Below, piece after piece: positions 42,274-50,677 of a stretch of DNA of 64,000 bases (its first letter is position 1; each line of letters begins with the position of its first letter). This DNA is from an uncultured Clostridia bacterium. GTDB taxonomy: Bacteria > Bacillota > Clostridia > Christensenellales > Borkfalkiaceae. Under the pieces are notes generated by a model, which worked only from the letters and a program-made list of their open reading frames with translations, did not search any database and had not been told where the DNA came from. Location: contig CANRIK010000003.1 in the NCBI GenBank assembly GCA_947630705.1, positions 105,653-169,652 on the forward strand. Reading direction: 5' to 3'. The translations under genes and the position numbers were made by a program.

Positions 42274-44805
42274 TCAGAACGTGTACTGCTGATTCTGCTC
42301 GTTGTAAGTTCCGGTCATGCCATTGAGAATGATGTAGTTCATTATGCTCCAGAAGTTCTTGGATTCGCCCGACTTATATCCGGTAAGGCATCTCAACCAA
42401 GTCTGGTCTGTTGCGTCAAGAACGTCTCTCTGTATGTTGGAAGTAATGGGAAGTCCGGTGGGAACGCAGGTGAACCAGTAGTTGTTCTCGTCGATTGCAA
42501 GGCTGGGGCCCTTTACGGTGCCGAGCGCAAGCGCTGCGCCGACCTTGTTCGCGCCTTCTTTACCCATCTGTGCGGTGAGCTGGTTCTCGAAGGACTGATC
42601 CTTTACGCCTACGGGAAGGGTGGAACCGATAAGTTCACGCGCATAGTTTGTGAATGATCTTGCATCGGAACCTACAAAGTTATCGGAGCCGTCCTTACCT
42701 GAGAAATGGGAGTACAGAGCCGTAGTTATGGTAGGAGTTGCCTTGCCCTTGTAGATTGTGCCCTTATAGTACTTGCCCTTGTACTGGAAGCTGTCGGCTG
42801 CGCCCTTTGTGCCCGTCTCATTGTACCAGAATCCGCCAGCGCCGTTAGCATTGGTAGCCATGGGGCCGAAGGTGGAAACTATCTGGCCGTCTTCGGAGTA
42901 CAGGTAGTCTACAAATTGAAGAGCAGCCTTCAATTTTGCTTCGTTGCCGCTTTCGGCAAGAGCGCCGTTGAGCGCAAGACCGCCGGTCTTGGTGGAACGC
43001 CAGCTCTCGGTGAATCTGAATATTTCGCCGTCTTCGCCGTAAGTGCCGTTACCGTTTACATCCCACTTTGCAATGGGGGTCATGACGGGGCCGAACTTGT
43101 AGCCGTCGGGACGGGTAACGCCCGATACGCCGTTTTCTATTGCGATGGCGCCGGCCGTCTGAGTCTGCGAATAATCGTAGAGCATCATGGACTGGGTGGT
43201 GCCGTTTATGCCCTCTGCCGCCTTGAATGCGTCATAGCCTTCGTAGTTGGCGACGAGGTTCTCGGCTCTGAAATTGTGAAGGAGAGCCATTGCTTCCCAA
43301 TAATGAGCGTCGTTACGTGCGTCTTGAAGGGTGCCGTTGCTGTCGATATAGGTCTGCTCGAATCTGGAAGTTGCGCCGCGAGCGCCGAAGAGCTGTCCGG
43401 CAAGGGATACAACGTCGGGAGTTCTGTCGTTTGTGCCGTCACGGGCAGCTATACCTTGAAGGGTCTGGCCTTCTGCAACGAGTATGGAGGAGTTGGTCAT
43501 TGCGCAGCGGAGCAGAGCGCAGAGGTCGTCTGCGTCCCAGCAAGCGTCGTAACCGTTGAAGAGGTTTGCGCGCTTATCTGTCGCATAGTATGCGCTGCCA
43601 TCTTCCTTCTGATAGCATACGTCGATATATGCGCGGAAGAGATCGAGAAGCTGTGCGCCTGTTGCCTCGTTATTCTTCTTCAAAGCATAGTTCATAAGGT
43701 CGACTATGTTGCCGCTCTCTTCGTTGTAGGTTTCTCCGGCTATTGCCTTGTAAGCCGTGCCGAGAGCGCTGGATTCGTTCTTAACTGCGTCGAGTACGGC
43801 GTTATAGTTCTTTACGATGTTGATCTTTGCGGAGCCGTCTTCGTTGAGGCTTTCAACGGTGAGCTTACCGGCGGTAGCCATGTACGCGCCGACGCTGGGG
43901 GTCTCTGCGCAGACATCCTTAAAGGTTGCCGTGCTGGTGGAAGCGGTGCTGCCGTTCAGAAGTTTTGCAACGAGATCCTGACGAAGCAGGCAGTATCTTT
44001 CGATATCGTTGTAACCGTCGAAGTAGGGAGCAACGTAGAGAACTTTGCCCGAGCCGTTCGATGTATCCATACCGCTTTGAAGAAGGGACAGATATACGAT
44101 GGGGTTCTCGTTGAGGAACTTATTGAAGTTGGGCATATAGTCCAGATAGCTCGCAAGGTTCAGTATGCTGGTGCCGGCCGCGGCCTGAGATACGGCTACG
44201 GAGAGGTCGGTAGTGAACATATCGGTATTGGCATATGTTTTATCGGTGATCATTTGCGTAAGGTTGCTGCTGGACTGATACTTTTTATCATGACCCCAAA
44301 CGTCGTTCCATGTAATGTTGAGGTCTTGGCCCATCTGCTTCCATGCGGGTTTAGCGTCGTTGGTGGTGTACTGTACTCCGTCGGGAAGGGTGATGGTTTT
44401 AGCCGCCTTGAAGTGAGTACCGGTCGCTGCGTTGTTGTGACCGATAGCTATGTTGAGGGTTACGGGGTTTGTTCTCGCATAAGCGTCATAGTTAAGCGTG
44501 CCGTCCGCGTTGAGGACGTGATACTCGTCCTTGATTTCGGAAGTAGCGTCTTTAAGATAAGCCCAGTAGTTCTTCGCGGTGGTCCAACCGGTGTTGAACG
44601 CATTCTCTCTGACCTGAGACAGTCCTTCTTCCTTGGCACCGAGATCGCTAAGCAGCTTGGTTATCTTGGCGGTATCGATGGCGGCGCCGGTGTTCTCGCC
44701 CATTTGAAGAGCGTCTCCCGCACCGCAGGCTGCAAACGAAACTGCCATTGTGCCTGCCATAACCGTGGAAACCGCGGCAATGGCGAGTTTTTTGTACTTG
44801 TTCAT
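42274..44805 (-). CDS. Oversized extracellular solute-binding lipoprotein of the pectin ABC transporter
   Basis: An 843-residue lipoprotein. The signal peptide ends in SFAAC (about residue 27). The mature part has the two-lobed binding-protein style of the LplA/YtcQ group (aromatic and Asn/Asp-rich, Trp pairs such as TFTESWRSTK regions), but is about 300 residues longer than usual. It would capture oligogalacturonides outside the membrane. It lies between the permease genes and membrane protein B, flanked by stem-loops on both sides, which could raise its message level relative to neighbours. Confidence 0.85.
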   Translation of the reverse strand: MNKYKKLAIAAVSTVMAGTMAVSFAACGAGDALQMGENTGAAIDTAKITKLLSDLGAKEEGLSQVRENAFNTGWTTAKNYWAYLKDATSEIKDEYHVLNADGTLNYDAYARTNPVTLNIAIGHNNAATGTHFKAAKTITLPDGVQYTTNDAKPAWKQMGQDLNITWNDVWGHDKKYQSSSNLTQMITDKTYANTDMFTTDLSVAVSQAAAGTSILNLASYLDYMPNFNKFLNENPIVYLSLLQSGMDTSNGSGKVLYVAPYFDGYNDIERYCLLRQDLVAKLLNGSTASTSTATFKDVCAETPSVGAYMATAGKLTVESLNEDGSAKINIVKNYNAVLDAVKNESSALGTAYKAIAGETYNEESGNIVDLMNYALKKNNEATGAQLLDLFRAYIDVCYQKEDGSAYYATDKRANLFNGYDACWDADDLCALLRCAMTNSSILVAEGQTLQGIAARDGTNDRTPDVVSLAGQLFGARGATSRFEQTYIDSNGTLQDARNDAHYWEAMALLHNFRAENLVANYEGYDAFKAAEGINGTTQSMMLYDYSQTQTAGAIAIENGVSGVTRPDGYKFGPVMTPIAKWDVNGNGTYGEDGEIFRFTESWRSTKTGGLALNGALAESGNEAKLKAALQFVDYLYSEDGQIVSTFGPMATNANGAGGFWYNETGTKGAADSFQYKGKYYKGTIYKGKATPTITTALYSHFSGKDGSDNFVGSDARSFTNYARELIGSTLPVGVKDQSFENQLTAQMGKEGANKVGAALALGTVKGPSLAIDENNYWFTCVPTGLPITSNIQRDVLDATDQTWLRCLTGYKSGESKNFWSIMNYIILNGMTGTYNEQNQQYTF

Positions 44806-44841
44806 ATTTTTCTCCTTATAAAAATTTTCGCTTTTATTTTC

Positions 44842-44858
44842 AGCGGCGCAAGCGCCGT
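44842..44858 (-). other. Stem-loop between permease and binding-protein genes
   Basis: CGGCGC/GCGCCG hairpin without T-run in the 103-bp gap. It may be a processing or stability element that sets binding-protein stoichiometry. Confidence 0.4.
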
Positions 44859-44908
44859 CCGAGACATTTGGTTATTTTACAAAAATTATATTATTACAAT
44901 ACAGAGGA

Positions 44909-45829
44909 TTACTCCTTCACGCCGCCCATATTTACGCCCTTTGCAAAGTACTTCTGAATGAAGGGGTAAATTGCAAGGATGGGGATAATGGCGCAAATAA
45001 CCATGGAGTATACAACGGATACGGCGGAGTAGTCGGGATGGGTTGCCGCATAGGCCGCAACGTCGTCGCCCGAGGCCTTGCCGGATATGTTGGTGTAGGT
45101 ATCGATGAAGTCACGGATATACACCTGAACGGGCCACGAGAACGACTGCGTTCTCATTACCTTGTACGCCCAGAAGTAGCCGTTCCAACGGGAAATTCCG
45201 AAGAACAGAGCGACTGTTGCGATGGTGGCCTTGCTCATGGGGATATATACCTTGGTGAGAATCTGCAACTCCGTTGCGCCGTCTATTCTCGCCGCTTCCT
45301 CTATTTCGGAGGGAACGCCCTCGAAAGAGTTACGGAGAAGGATTATGTTGGTGGCGTTCATACCCATGGCGAGCACAACAGTCCATTTGAGGTCCACTAT
45401 GCCGAGATTTGCAAAAACTTCGGTAGTCGTCAGGTAGTTCTGATACTGGGGAACTATGCCGGCGGAGAACCACATTGTGAATACGAGGAAGAAGTTGAAG
45501 CCCTTTCTGCCGAGCAGTCTCTTTTTGGAGAGAGCATAGGCGCCGAGTATGGAATAGCCGAGCGCCCAGATAGTGCCGAGGAAGGTCAAGAACAGGGTAT
45601 TCGCATAGTTGGTCCAGAACATATTGTTGGTTATAACCGCAAGGAAGGCATCACCCTGAGGCTCTATGGGAACTATTACTACGCTGCCCTTATCTATTGC
45701 GCTGACCGAGCTGAACGAAGCCGACAGCGCGTACAACAGAGGATAAACGCAGAGAAGCGCAAAAACGATAAGAACGAAATAAGCTACGATCCGGAATATA
45801 AGTTCGGATTTTTCTGTTTTTCTTTTCAT
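44909..45829 (-). CDS. Sugar ABC transporter permease, LplC/YtcP-like
   Basis: A 306-residue inner-membrane protein with six predicted spans. The EAA loop that docks the ATPase reads EEAARIDGATELQILTKVYIP. The N-terminal ALLCVYPLLYALSASFS and final PFIQKYFAKGVNMGGVKE are typical of the LplC/YtcP permease group. It pairs with the permease 18 bp upstream. Confidence 0.92.
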   Translation of the reverse strand: MKRKTEKSELIFRIVAYFVLIVFALLCVYPLLYALSASFSSVSAIDKGSVVIVPIEPQGDAFLAVITNNMFWTNYANTLFLTFLGTIWALGYSILGAYALSKKRLLGRKGFNFFLVFTMWFSAGIVPQYQNYLTTTEVFANLGIVDLKWTVVLAMGMNATNIILLRNSFEGVPSEIEEAARIDGATELQILTKVYIPMSKATIATVALFFGISRWNGYFWAYKVMRTQSFSWPVQVYIRDFIDTYTNISGKASGDDVAAYAATHPDYSAVSVVYSMVICAIIPILAIYPFIQKYFAKGVNMGGVKE

Positions 45830-45847
45830 GGCTTGACTTTATCCTCC

Positions 45848-46927
45848 TTAATACAGCGATACGTTGGATGCCTTCTTTGCAACGGCGTTCGCGCCGAGCA
45901 CGAGGATCATACCGATCAGGTTATTGAGCATTTCTGCGGCAGTACCGAGCGCACGGCCGTCGGAGGCTCTCGTTTCAGACCACTGGTTGGAGAGAGTGGA
46001 GATAACCTGCGCAACGTCGTAGTTGCTGGTGCTGTTTGTACCGTTGCCCAACAGGAGGTAAATCTTTTCGTAGCCTACGGAAAGAAGTCCGCCTATCTTC
46101 ATTATGAGCATTATTACAACCGTCGAGAGGATTGAAGGGATAACGACGTATCTCATCTGCGCCATCTTTCCGGCGCCGTCTATCTGCGCCGCCTCGTACG
46201 AGGTGGGCGAAACGGCTATTACCGCGGCGAAGAATACTATCGAGTCGTAGCCGGCATGCTCCCACAAGTCGGTTATTATGTATATGGCCCTGTAATATTG
46301 AGTCGTGAACACAAGGCCGCTGCTTACGAGGTTTTTATCCGCACCGAAAGCCTTGAATACGGAAGCCACAACGCCTTCGCCCTGCAAACCGCCGGCCGTG
46401 CCGCGGAAGAGAATGAGCGTAAGCGATGTTACTATAACCGTCGAAAGGAACTTGGGAAGGTATACGCACACTTGAAGCACCGAACGAACGAGGTTGGAAC
46501 GAACTTCGTTAAAGAAGAGAGCCAGAATTATAGGCATCGGGAAACCGAACAACAGGCCGTAGAACGCCGTTATGAACGTGTTTCTGAAAGCAAGCCAGAA
46601 ATCGGGGCTCAAATCGCTGTCGGTGAACAAAACTTGGAAGTAACGCAAGCCCGCCCACGAGAAAGTGTTGACATGCAAAGTATCACCGGTCGAGGGGTCT
46701 TTGAAGCAGGCGGTCAGCTCATACATGGGCATGTACTTCCAAAGGAAATACACCAAAATCATGGGTATGAGCATGGCGTAAAGGCGCCAGTCCTTCAAGA
46801 CTGTAAAACCGGTGGACTTCCAGCTGTTCTTCTCGGCTTCGTCCCTTACCTTCTGGTCGGCCGCCATCGAATAGGTGCCGGTCAACTCATCATAGACAAG
46901 GAAGTCGTCGCATTTGAGTTTGAACAT
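45848..46927 (-). CDS. Sugar ABC transporter permease, LplB-like
   Basis: A 359-residue permease. It carries a cytosolic N-terminal extension of about 50 residues before the first span (WRLYAMLIPMILVYFLWKY). The EAA loop reads YEAAQIDGAGKMAQMRYVVIP. The LplB/YteP subgroup imports complex plant oligosaccharides such as rhamnogalacturonan fragments, in line with the pectinase genes downstream. The extension is longer than typical. Confidence 0.92.
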   Translation of the reverse strand: MFKLKCDDFLVYDELTGTYSMAADQKVRDEAEKNSWKSTGFTVLKDWRLYAMLIPMILVYFLWKYMPMYELTACFKDPSTGDTLHVNTFSWAGLRYFQVLFTDSDLSPDFWLAFRNTFITAFYGLLFGFPMPIILALFFNEVRSNLVRSVLQVCVYLPKFLSTVIVTSLTLILFRGTAGGLQGEGVVASVFKAFGADKNLVSSGLVFTTQYYRAIYIITDLWEHAGYDSIVFFAAVIAVSPTSYEAAQIDGAGKMAQMRYVVIPSILSTVVIMLIMKIGGLLSVGYEKIYLLLGNGTNSTSNYDVAQVISTLSNQWSETRASDGRALGTAAEMLNNLIGMILVLGANAVAKKASNVSLY

Positions 46928-47016
46928 TGAAATTTTTCCTCCATATCACATAGTGTCTTGTAATATACAAAAAGCATGCGCTTTTTTGCCGTAAGGTTGT
47001 TTTTCGTTTATTAATT

Positions 47017-47074
47017 ATAATGTATTGCGTTTAACGTATTCTTTTAATGCATTATTTCGTTAAATTAATGTATT
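47017..47074. repeat. Four direct repeats upstream of the LplB-like permease
   Basis: Copies of TTAAYGYATT (one reads ATAATGTATT) start at 47017, 47031, 47044 and 47065, in the 196-bp gap between the hexaspan membrane protein and the permease genes. They look like regulator binding sites for an internal promoter. No convincing -35 box was found near the TATAAT that overlaps the first copy on the minus strand. The rest of 46928-47123 is A/T-rich. Confidence 0.5.
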
Positions 47075-47123
47075 ATTGGATTAAAAGTTTCGGCGAGGCG
47101 ACGTCGCGGCGGCTTGCGCCCGT

Positions 47124-48038
47124 TTATTCCGTTTTGACGTCGATTTCCTCGGGGACGGCATCGTTTTGCACCGAATCGCTTTGTCCGACATTGTTTTGAG
47201 CGATATCTGCCGCGTGGGGTTCGGTATCGGCCTTTACCGCCGCGTTTTCGGACTCTTCGGAGATTTTATCGGCCGGCTTTGCCCTTTTTTCGGACTTGCG
47301 AGCCCTTTTGTCGGGCGTTTTGGGATTTTTATCGGCCGATATCGAGGCGGAAGGAACGGGTTTGTCGAACAAACTGCCGTAATCCGCGCGGAAGTACTTC
47401 AACTCGTCCTCGTTGAGTTCGGTGTAGCCCTCCCACTTGTCCTCGTCGGCCGGATGGCCCTTCTTCTCTTCTTCGAGGCGGAGAAGGTATTGCTTCTGGT
47501 CCTCCAACATTCCGTCAACTTTCCTCGCGACGAGGAGAACCATGGCCGCGAAGGCGCCGCTCAACAGATCCCAGAGGTTTTCGCGGAGCGTATCCACAAA
47601 ACCGAAACCGAAACATGCCGCTACCGTGCTTCTGCCCAAAAACACGAGCGCGGTTGCCGCAAGCGGATAAATCAGCGTGAGATACCATGTGGAAAAGAGC
47701 TTGTTTTTGGGAATTGCTTTGAATATAAACCAAGATAAAAGCAGAAATGCGTTGCCGACGGCATAAATGACATACATTTGCACCGTTGCACCGTAAAACA
47801 CACAATACAGAATCCCGTCGAGCACGGGGAAGATCGCACCGAACCAGTTCCAGCGAACCAACACGATCAGGGAAATCGCGTACATCAGCGAGATCGTAAA
47901 CGTCATATCGGGAAACCAATAGTTGAACGCCATGTAATTGACGGATTCAAGCAAAACCATAATCAACAGAAAGAGAAATAAATCCCAGAATTTATATTGA
48001 TTATAGGTTAATCTTCCGAATATGTTTCTATTGCTCAT
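47124..48038 (-). CDS. Uncharacterised hexaspan membrane protein A, first gene of the pectin ABC operon
   Basis: A 304-residue protein with about six spans (17-39, 45-62, 66-83, 86-105, 117-136 and 153-172). A short coiled coil follows (EDQKQYLLRLEEEKKG), then a 100-residue disordered tail rich in K, P, A, D and S. The compact six-span core recalls ECF transporter S components in layout only; no motif proves it. As the promoter-proximal gene of the transporter operon it is a candidate accessory subunit or sensor. Confidence 0.75.
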   Translation of the reverse strand: MSNRNIFGRLTYNQYKFWDLFLFLLIMVLLESVNYMAFNYWFPDMTFTISLMYAISLIVLVRWNWFGAIFPVLDGILYCVFYGATVQMYVIYAVGNAFLLLSWFIFKAIPKNKLFSTWYLTLIYPLAATALVFLGRSTVAACFGFGFVDTLRENLWDLLSGAFAAMVLLVARKVDGMLEDQKQYLLRLEEEKKGHPADEDKWEGYTELNEDELKYFRADYGSLFDKPVPSASISADKNPKTPDKRARKSEKRAKPADKISEESENAAVKADTEPHAADIAQNNVGQSDSVQNDAVPEEIDVKTE

Positions 48039-48102
48039 AATTTTTTATGGCTAAACAAAAAACGACAGAGCATGAAGTTACATTTTTACATTTAGCTTAC
48101 TC

Positions 48103-48131
48103 ATTATAACATAGGCTTTTTTAAAAATCAA
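48103..48131 (-). promoter_or_regulatory. Promoter of the 11-gene pectin transporter operon
   Basis: TTGATT (48126-48131), 17-base spacer, TATAAT (48103-48108). An 8-bp tandem repeat TTACATTT-TTACATTT on the plus strand (about 48078-48093) covers the predicted start region and may be an operator. Confidence 0.7.
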
Positions 48132-48142
48132 TACTTTTTTTA

Positions 48143-48171
48143 TTGTTTCACGAAAAAAATTATGATATAAT
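48143..48171 (+). promoter_or_regulatory. Promoter of the pectin methylesterase gene
   Basis: TTGTTT (48143-48148), 17-base spacer, TATAAT (48166-48171). It is back-to-back with the operon promoter; only 11 bp separate the two -35 boxes, so one bound regulator could control both. Confidence 0.7.
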
Positions 48172-48197
48172 ACAGTCGCAAATCAAGGAGACTGATT

Positions 48198-49142
48198 ATG
48201 ATTGAACTGCATCTCACCCCAAACGACGATTTGTCGGATATATTGAATAATCTGAATCAACCTGCCACCATATATTTGAAGAGCGGAATTTACAGGCAGA
48301 AGGTCGAGATAGAGAGGAACGATTTGACCGTTGTGGGCGAAAATCGTGAAACAACTGTTATAACTTATGACGATTACGCGCGTAAAATTCATGCCGACGG
48401 ACGGGAATACAATACTTTCAGAACCTATACTCTCTGCGTTACGGGGGAGAGGGTGAAACTTGAAAATCTGACCGTGGAGAACTCAAACTCCGACCCTCGC
48501 TCCGTGGGGCAATGCGTGGCGCTTTCGGTGAACGCGAAGGCGTTTTCGGCGGTCAACGTCGATTTGAAATCCACGCAGGACACGCTCTTTTCCGCGCCTT
48601 TCCCCGACGACCTCGTGAACAGATACCGCGGTTTTATCCCCGAAAACCAGCTGTATATGGAGGGCGGCTCTGCGCAACTCTATGAAAATTGCGGAATTTA
48701 CGGCACTGTGGACTTTATTTTCGGCTGCGGCGAGGCGTATTTTCACAAGTGCCGGCTCGTGTCCCTTCACGACGAACGGGGATACGGATTTGTGACCGCT
48801 CCGGCACATTCTCTCAAACAGGAGCGAGGTTTCGTGTTCATCGACTGCGATTTCATAGCCGACGGAGCCGAAGATGGTTCCGTCTATCTCGCGAGGCCTT
48901 GGAGAGATTTCGGGAAGTGCGAATTCATAGACTGTCGGCTGGGAGCGCACGTGAACGGAGCGCTCTATGACAAGTGGAACGACACCAACCGCGACAAGAC
49001 TGCGAGGTTTTCTCACCGCGGACTCGTTTCCGCCTCTCCGCTCTCTCCCGTCAAATGGAGCAAAGAGCTATCTGATGAAAAAACAAATGAAATTATAAAT
49101 ATGTTTGCCGCACGATTTAAGGGTATAAATCGTGAAAATTGA
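48198..49142 (+). CDS. Pectin methylesterase, CE8, cytoplasmic
   Basis: A 314-residue parallel beta-helix enzyme that removes methyl groups from galacturonate units. Catalytic Asp128 (QDTLFS) and Asp172 (GTVDFIFG), and the Arg233-Trp235 pair (LARPWRDF), are in place. No signal peptide is present: it starts MIELHLTPNDDL. Therefore it should act on imported methylated oligomers. AAGGAG precedes the ATG by eight bases. Confidence 0.9.
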   Translation: MIELHLTPNDDLSDILNNLNQPATIYLKSGIYRQKVEIERNDLTVVGENRETTVITYDDYARKIHADGREYNTFRTYTLCVTGERVKLENLTVENSNSDPRSVGQCVALSVNAKAFSAVNVDLKSTQDTLFSAPFPDDLVNRYRGFIPENQLYMEGGSAQLYENCGIYGTVDFIFGCGEAYFHKCRLVSLHDERGYGFVTAPAHSLKQERGFVFIDCDFIADGAEDGSVYLARPWRDFGKCEFIDCRLGAHVNGALYDKWNDTNRDKTARFSHRGLVSASPLSPVKWSKELSDEKTNEIINMFAARFKGINREN

Positions 49143-49180
49143 AGAATAATGGGCAATTCGGCATAAATACGCCTCAATTT

Positions 49181-49208
49181 AAAGCCCCGAGTGACTGCTC
49201 GGGGCTTT
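49181..49208. terminator. Terminator between pectin methylesterase and uxaC
   Basis: Stem AAAGCCCCGAG/CTCGGGGCTTT around TGACTG, followed by CTGTTTTTTG on the plus strand. It may also serve the converging uxaC transcript. Confidence 0.85.
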
Positions 49209-49264
49209 CTGTTTTTTGTTTATTCAATCAAGACGAGAGCGCGTCCTCACGCTCGGAAATTTCG

Positions 49265-50677
49265 TCAGAAACCGAAGTATTCCGCGGCGTTGTTGTAGCA
49301 GACGTCCTCCACTATCTTGCCGAGTCTGGGAAGTTCCTCAACGGGGTATTGTCCGCTTTCGACAAGTCTGCCGAGCATCTGGCAGAGGAGACGTCTGTAA
49401 TACTCGTGACGGGGATATGCGAGGAAAGAGCGGCTGTCCGTAAGCATGCCTACCGACTGCGCCACGAGGCCTACCTGCATAAGCGTTTCGAGATTCTGAC
49501 GCATGCCGTCCTGCTGATCGAGGAACCACCACGCCGTGCCGACCTGCACTCTGCCCTTTACCCCCTCTTTCTGGAAGCATCCGGCGAGCACCGTAAGCGC
49601 GTAGTTGTCGCGAGGGTTGAGGCAGTACAGAATGGTCTTGGGAAGATTGCCGTCCTTGTCGATTTCGCCGAGAAGCGCGGAAAGTTTCTCCATGTAAACG
49701 GCGTCCTCTATCGCGTCGAAGCCCGTGTCGGGGCCTATCTTTTCAAGCATGCTCTTGGAATTGTTGCGAAGAGCGCCTATATGATACTGCTGTACCCAGC
49801 CGTATTTGGCATATTCCTTTGCAAGCTCTATAAGAACGTAGCCCTTGTATTTATCTTGCTCTTCCGGAGATATGCTTTCGCCGTTCATGCCCTTCTTGAA
49901 GATTTTGTCGGCTTCCTCGTATGTGGAGGGAGCATAGCAAACCACGTCGAGGGCGTGGTCGGAGAGCTTGGAGCCCATGGAATCGAAGAACTTTATTCTC
50001 TCCGCAAGGGCGTCGAGCATGTCGCGGAGGTTATTTATGGGCTTGCCCACCACTCCGGCAAGCTGATCTACCCAGCTGCGGAACCATGAAAGTTCGACGT
50101 TTATTGCCTTGTCGGGACGGAAAGCCGGACGGACGCGAACTTTGAGAGTCTTGTCGGCGTTCATCTTTTTGTGCCATTCGAGACTGTCAACGGGGTCGTC
50201 GGTAGTGCAAACCGTCTTGACGTTGAATTTATACATCATCTCGCGCGCGGTGAGCTTTTCGAGAACCTTATTGGCTTTCTCCCATATCTTGGGGGCGTTC
50301 TCCTTATTTATTATGTCGTCTATGCCGAAATATCTTCTCATTTCGAGATGCGACCAGTGATAGAGGGGATTGCCCACGAAATAGGGCATGCTCTCGGCAA
50401 ACTGCATGAATTTTTTGTAGTCGTCGTCGGGGCCCGAGATGGAGTCCTCCTCATAGCCGCGCGCACGGAGAGCGCGCCACTTGTAGTGGTCGCCGTATCT
50501 GTCGCCGGCGCCCAACCAGACTTCGGCGAGGTTTCTGAATTTCTTATCCTCGTAAATCTCCTTGGGTTGAAGGTGGCAGTGATAGTCGATTATGGGCATT
50601 TTTTCGGCGTGCTCGTGATAGAGCTTTTTGGCCGTTTCGGTGTCCAGAAGAAAATCCTTGTCCATGAATGCTTTCAT
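49265..50677 (-). CDS. uxaC: Glucuronate/galacturonate isomerase
   Basis: A 470-residue TIM-barrel metalloenzyme that converts D-galacturonate to D-tagaturonate (and glucuronate to fructuronate). Typical landmarks are PIIDYHCHLQPKEIYEDK at the N-terminus and YNNAAEYFGF at the C-terminus. It is the last gene of the uronate operon; its ATG overlaps the uxaA stop (TAATG). Confidence 0.95.
   Translation of the reverse strand: MKAFMDKDFLLDTETAKKLYHEHAEKMPIIDYHCHLQPKEIYEDKKFRNLAEVWLGAGDRYGDHYKWRALRARGYEEDSISGPDDDYKKFMQFAESMPYFVGNPLYHWSHLEMRRYFGIDDIINKENAPKIWEKANKVLEKLTAREMMYKFNVKTVCTTDDPVDSLEWHKKMNADKTLKVRVRPAFRPDKAINVELSWFRSWVDQLAGVVGKPINNLRDMLDALAERIKFFDSMGSKLSDHALDVVCYAPSTYEEADKIFKKGMNGESISPEEQDKYKGYVLIELAKEYAKYGWVQQYHIGALRNNSKSMLEKIGPDTGFDAIEDAVYMEKLSALLGEIDKDGNLPKTILYCLNPRDNYALTVLAGCFQKEGVKGRVQVGTAWWFLDQQDGMRQNLETLMQVGLVAQSVGMLTDSRSFLAYPRHEYYRRLLCQMLGRLVESGQYPVEELPRLGKIVEDVCYNNAAEYFGF

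Noticed and set aside
42706..44961. 751-residue open frame on the plus strand
   Set aside because: It lies antisense to the binding lipoprotein gene, starts without a ribosome site and has no recognisable domain. It exists because the real gene rarely uses TTA, CTA and TCA codons.
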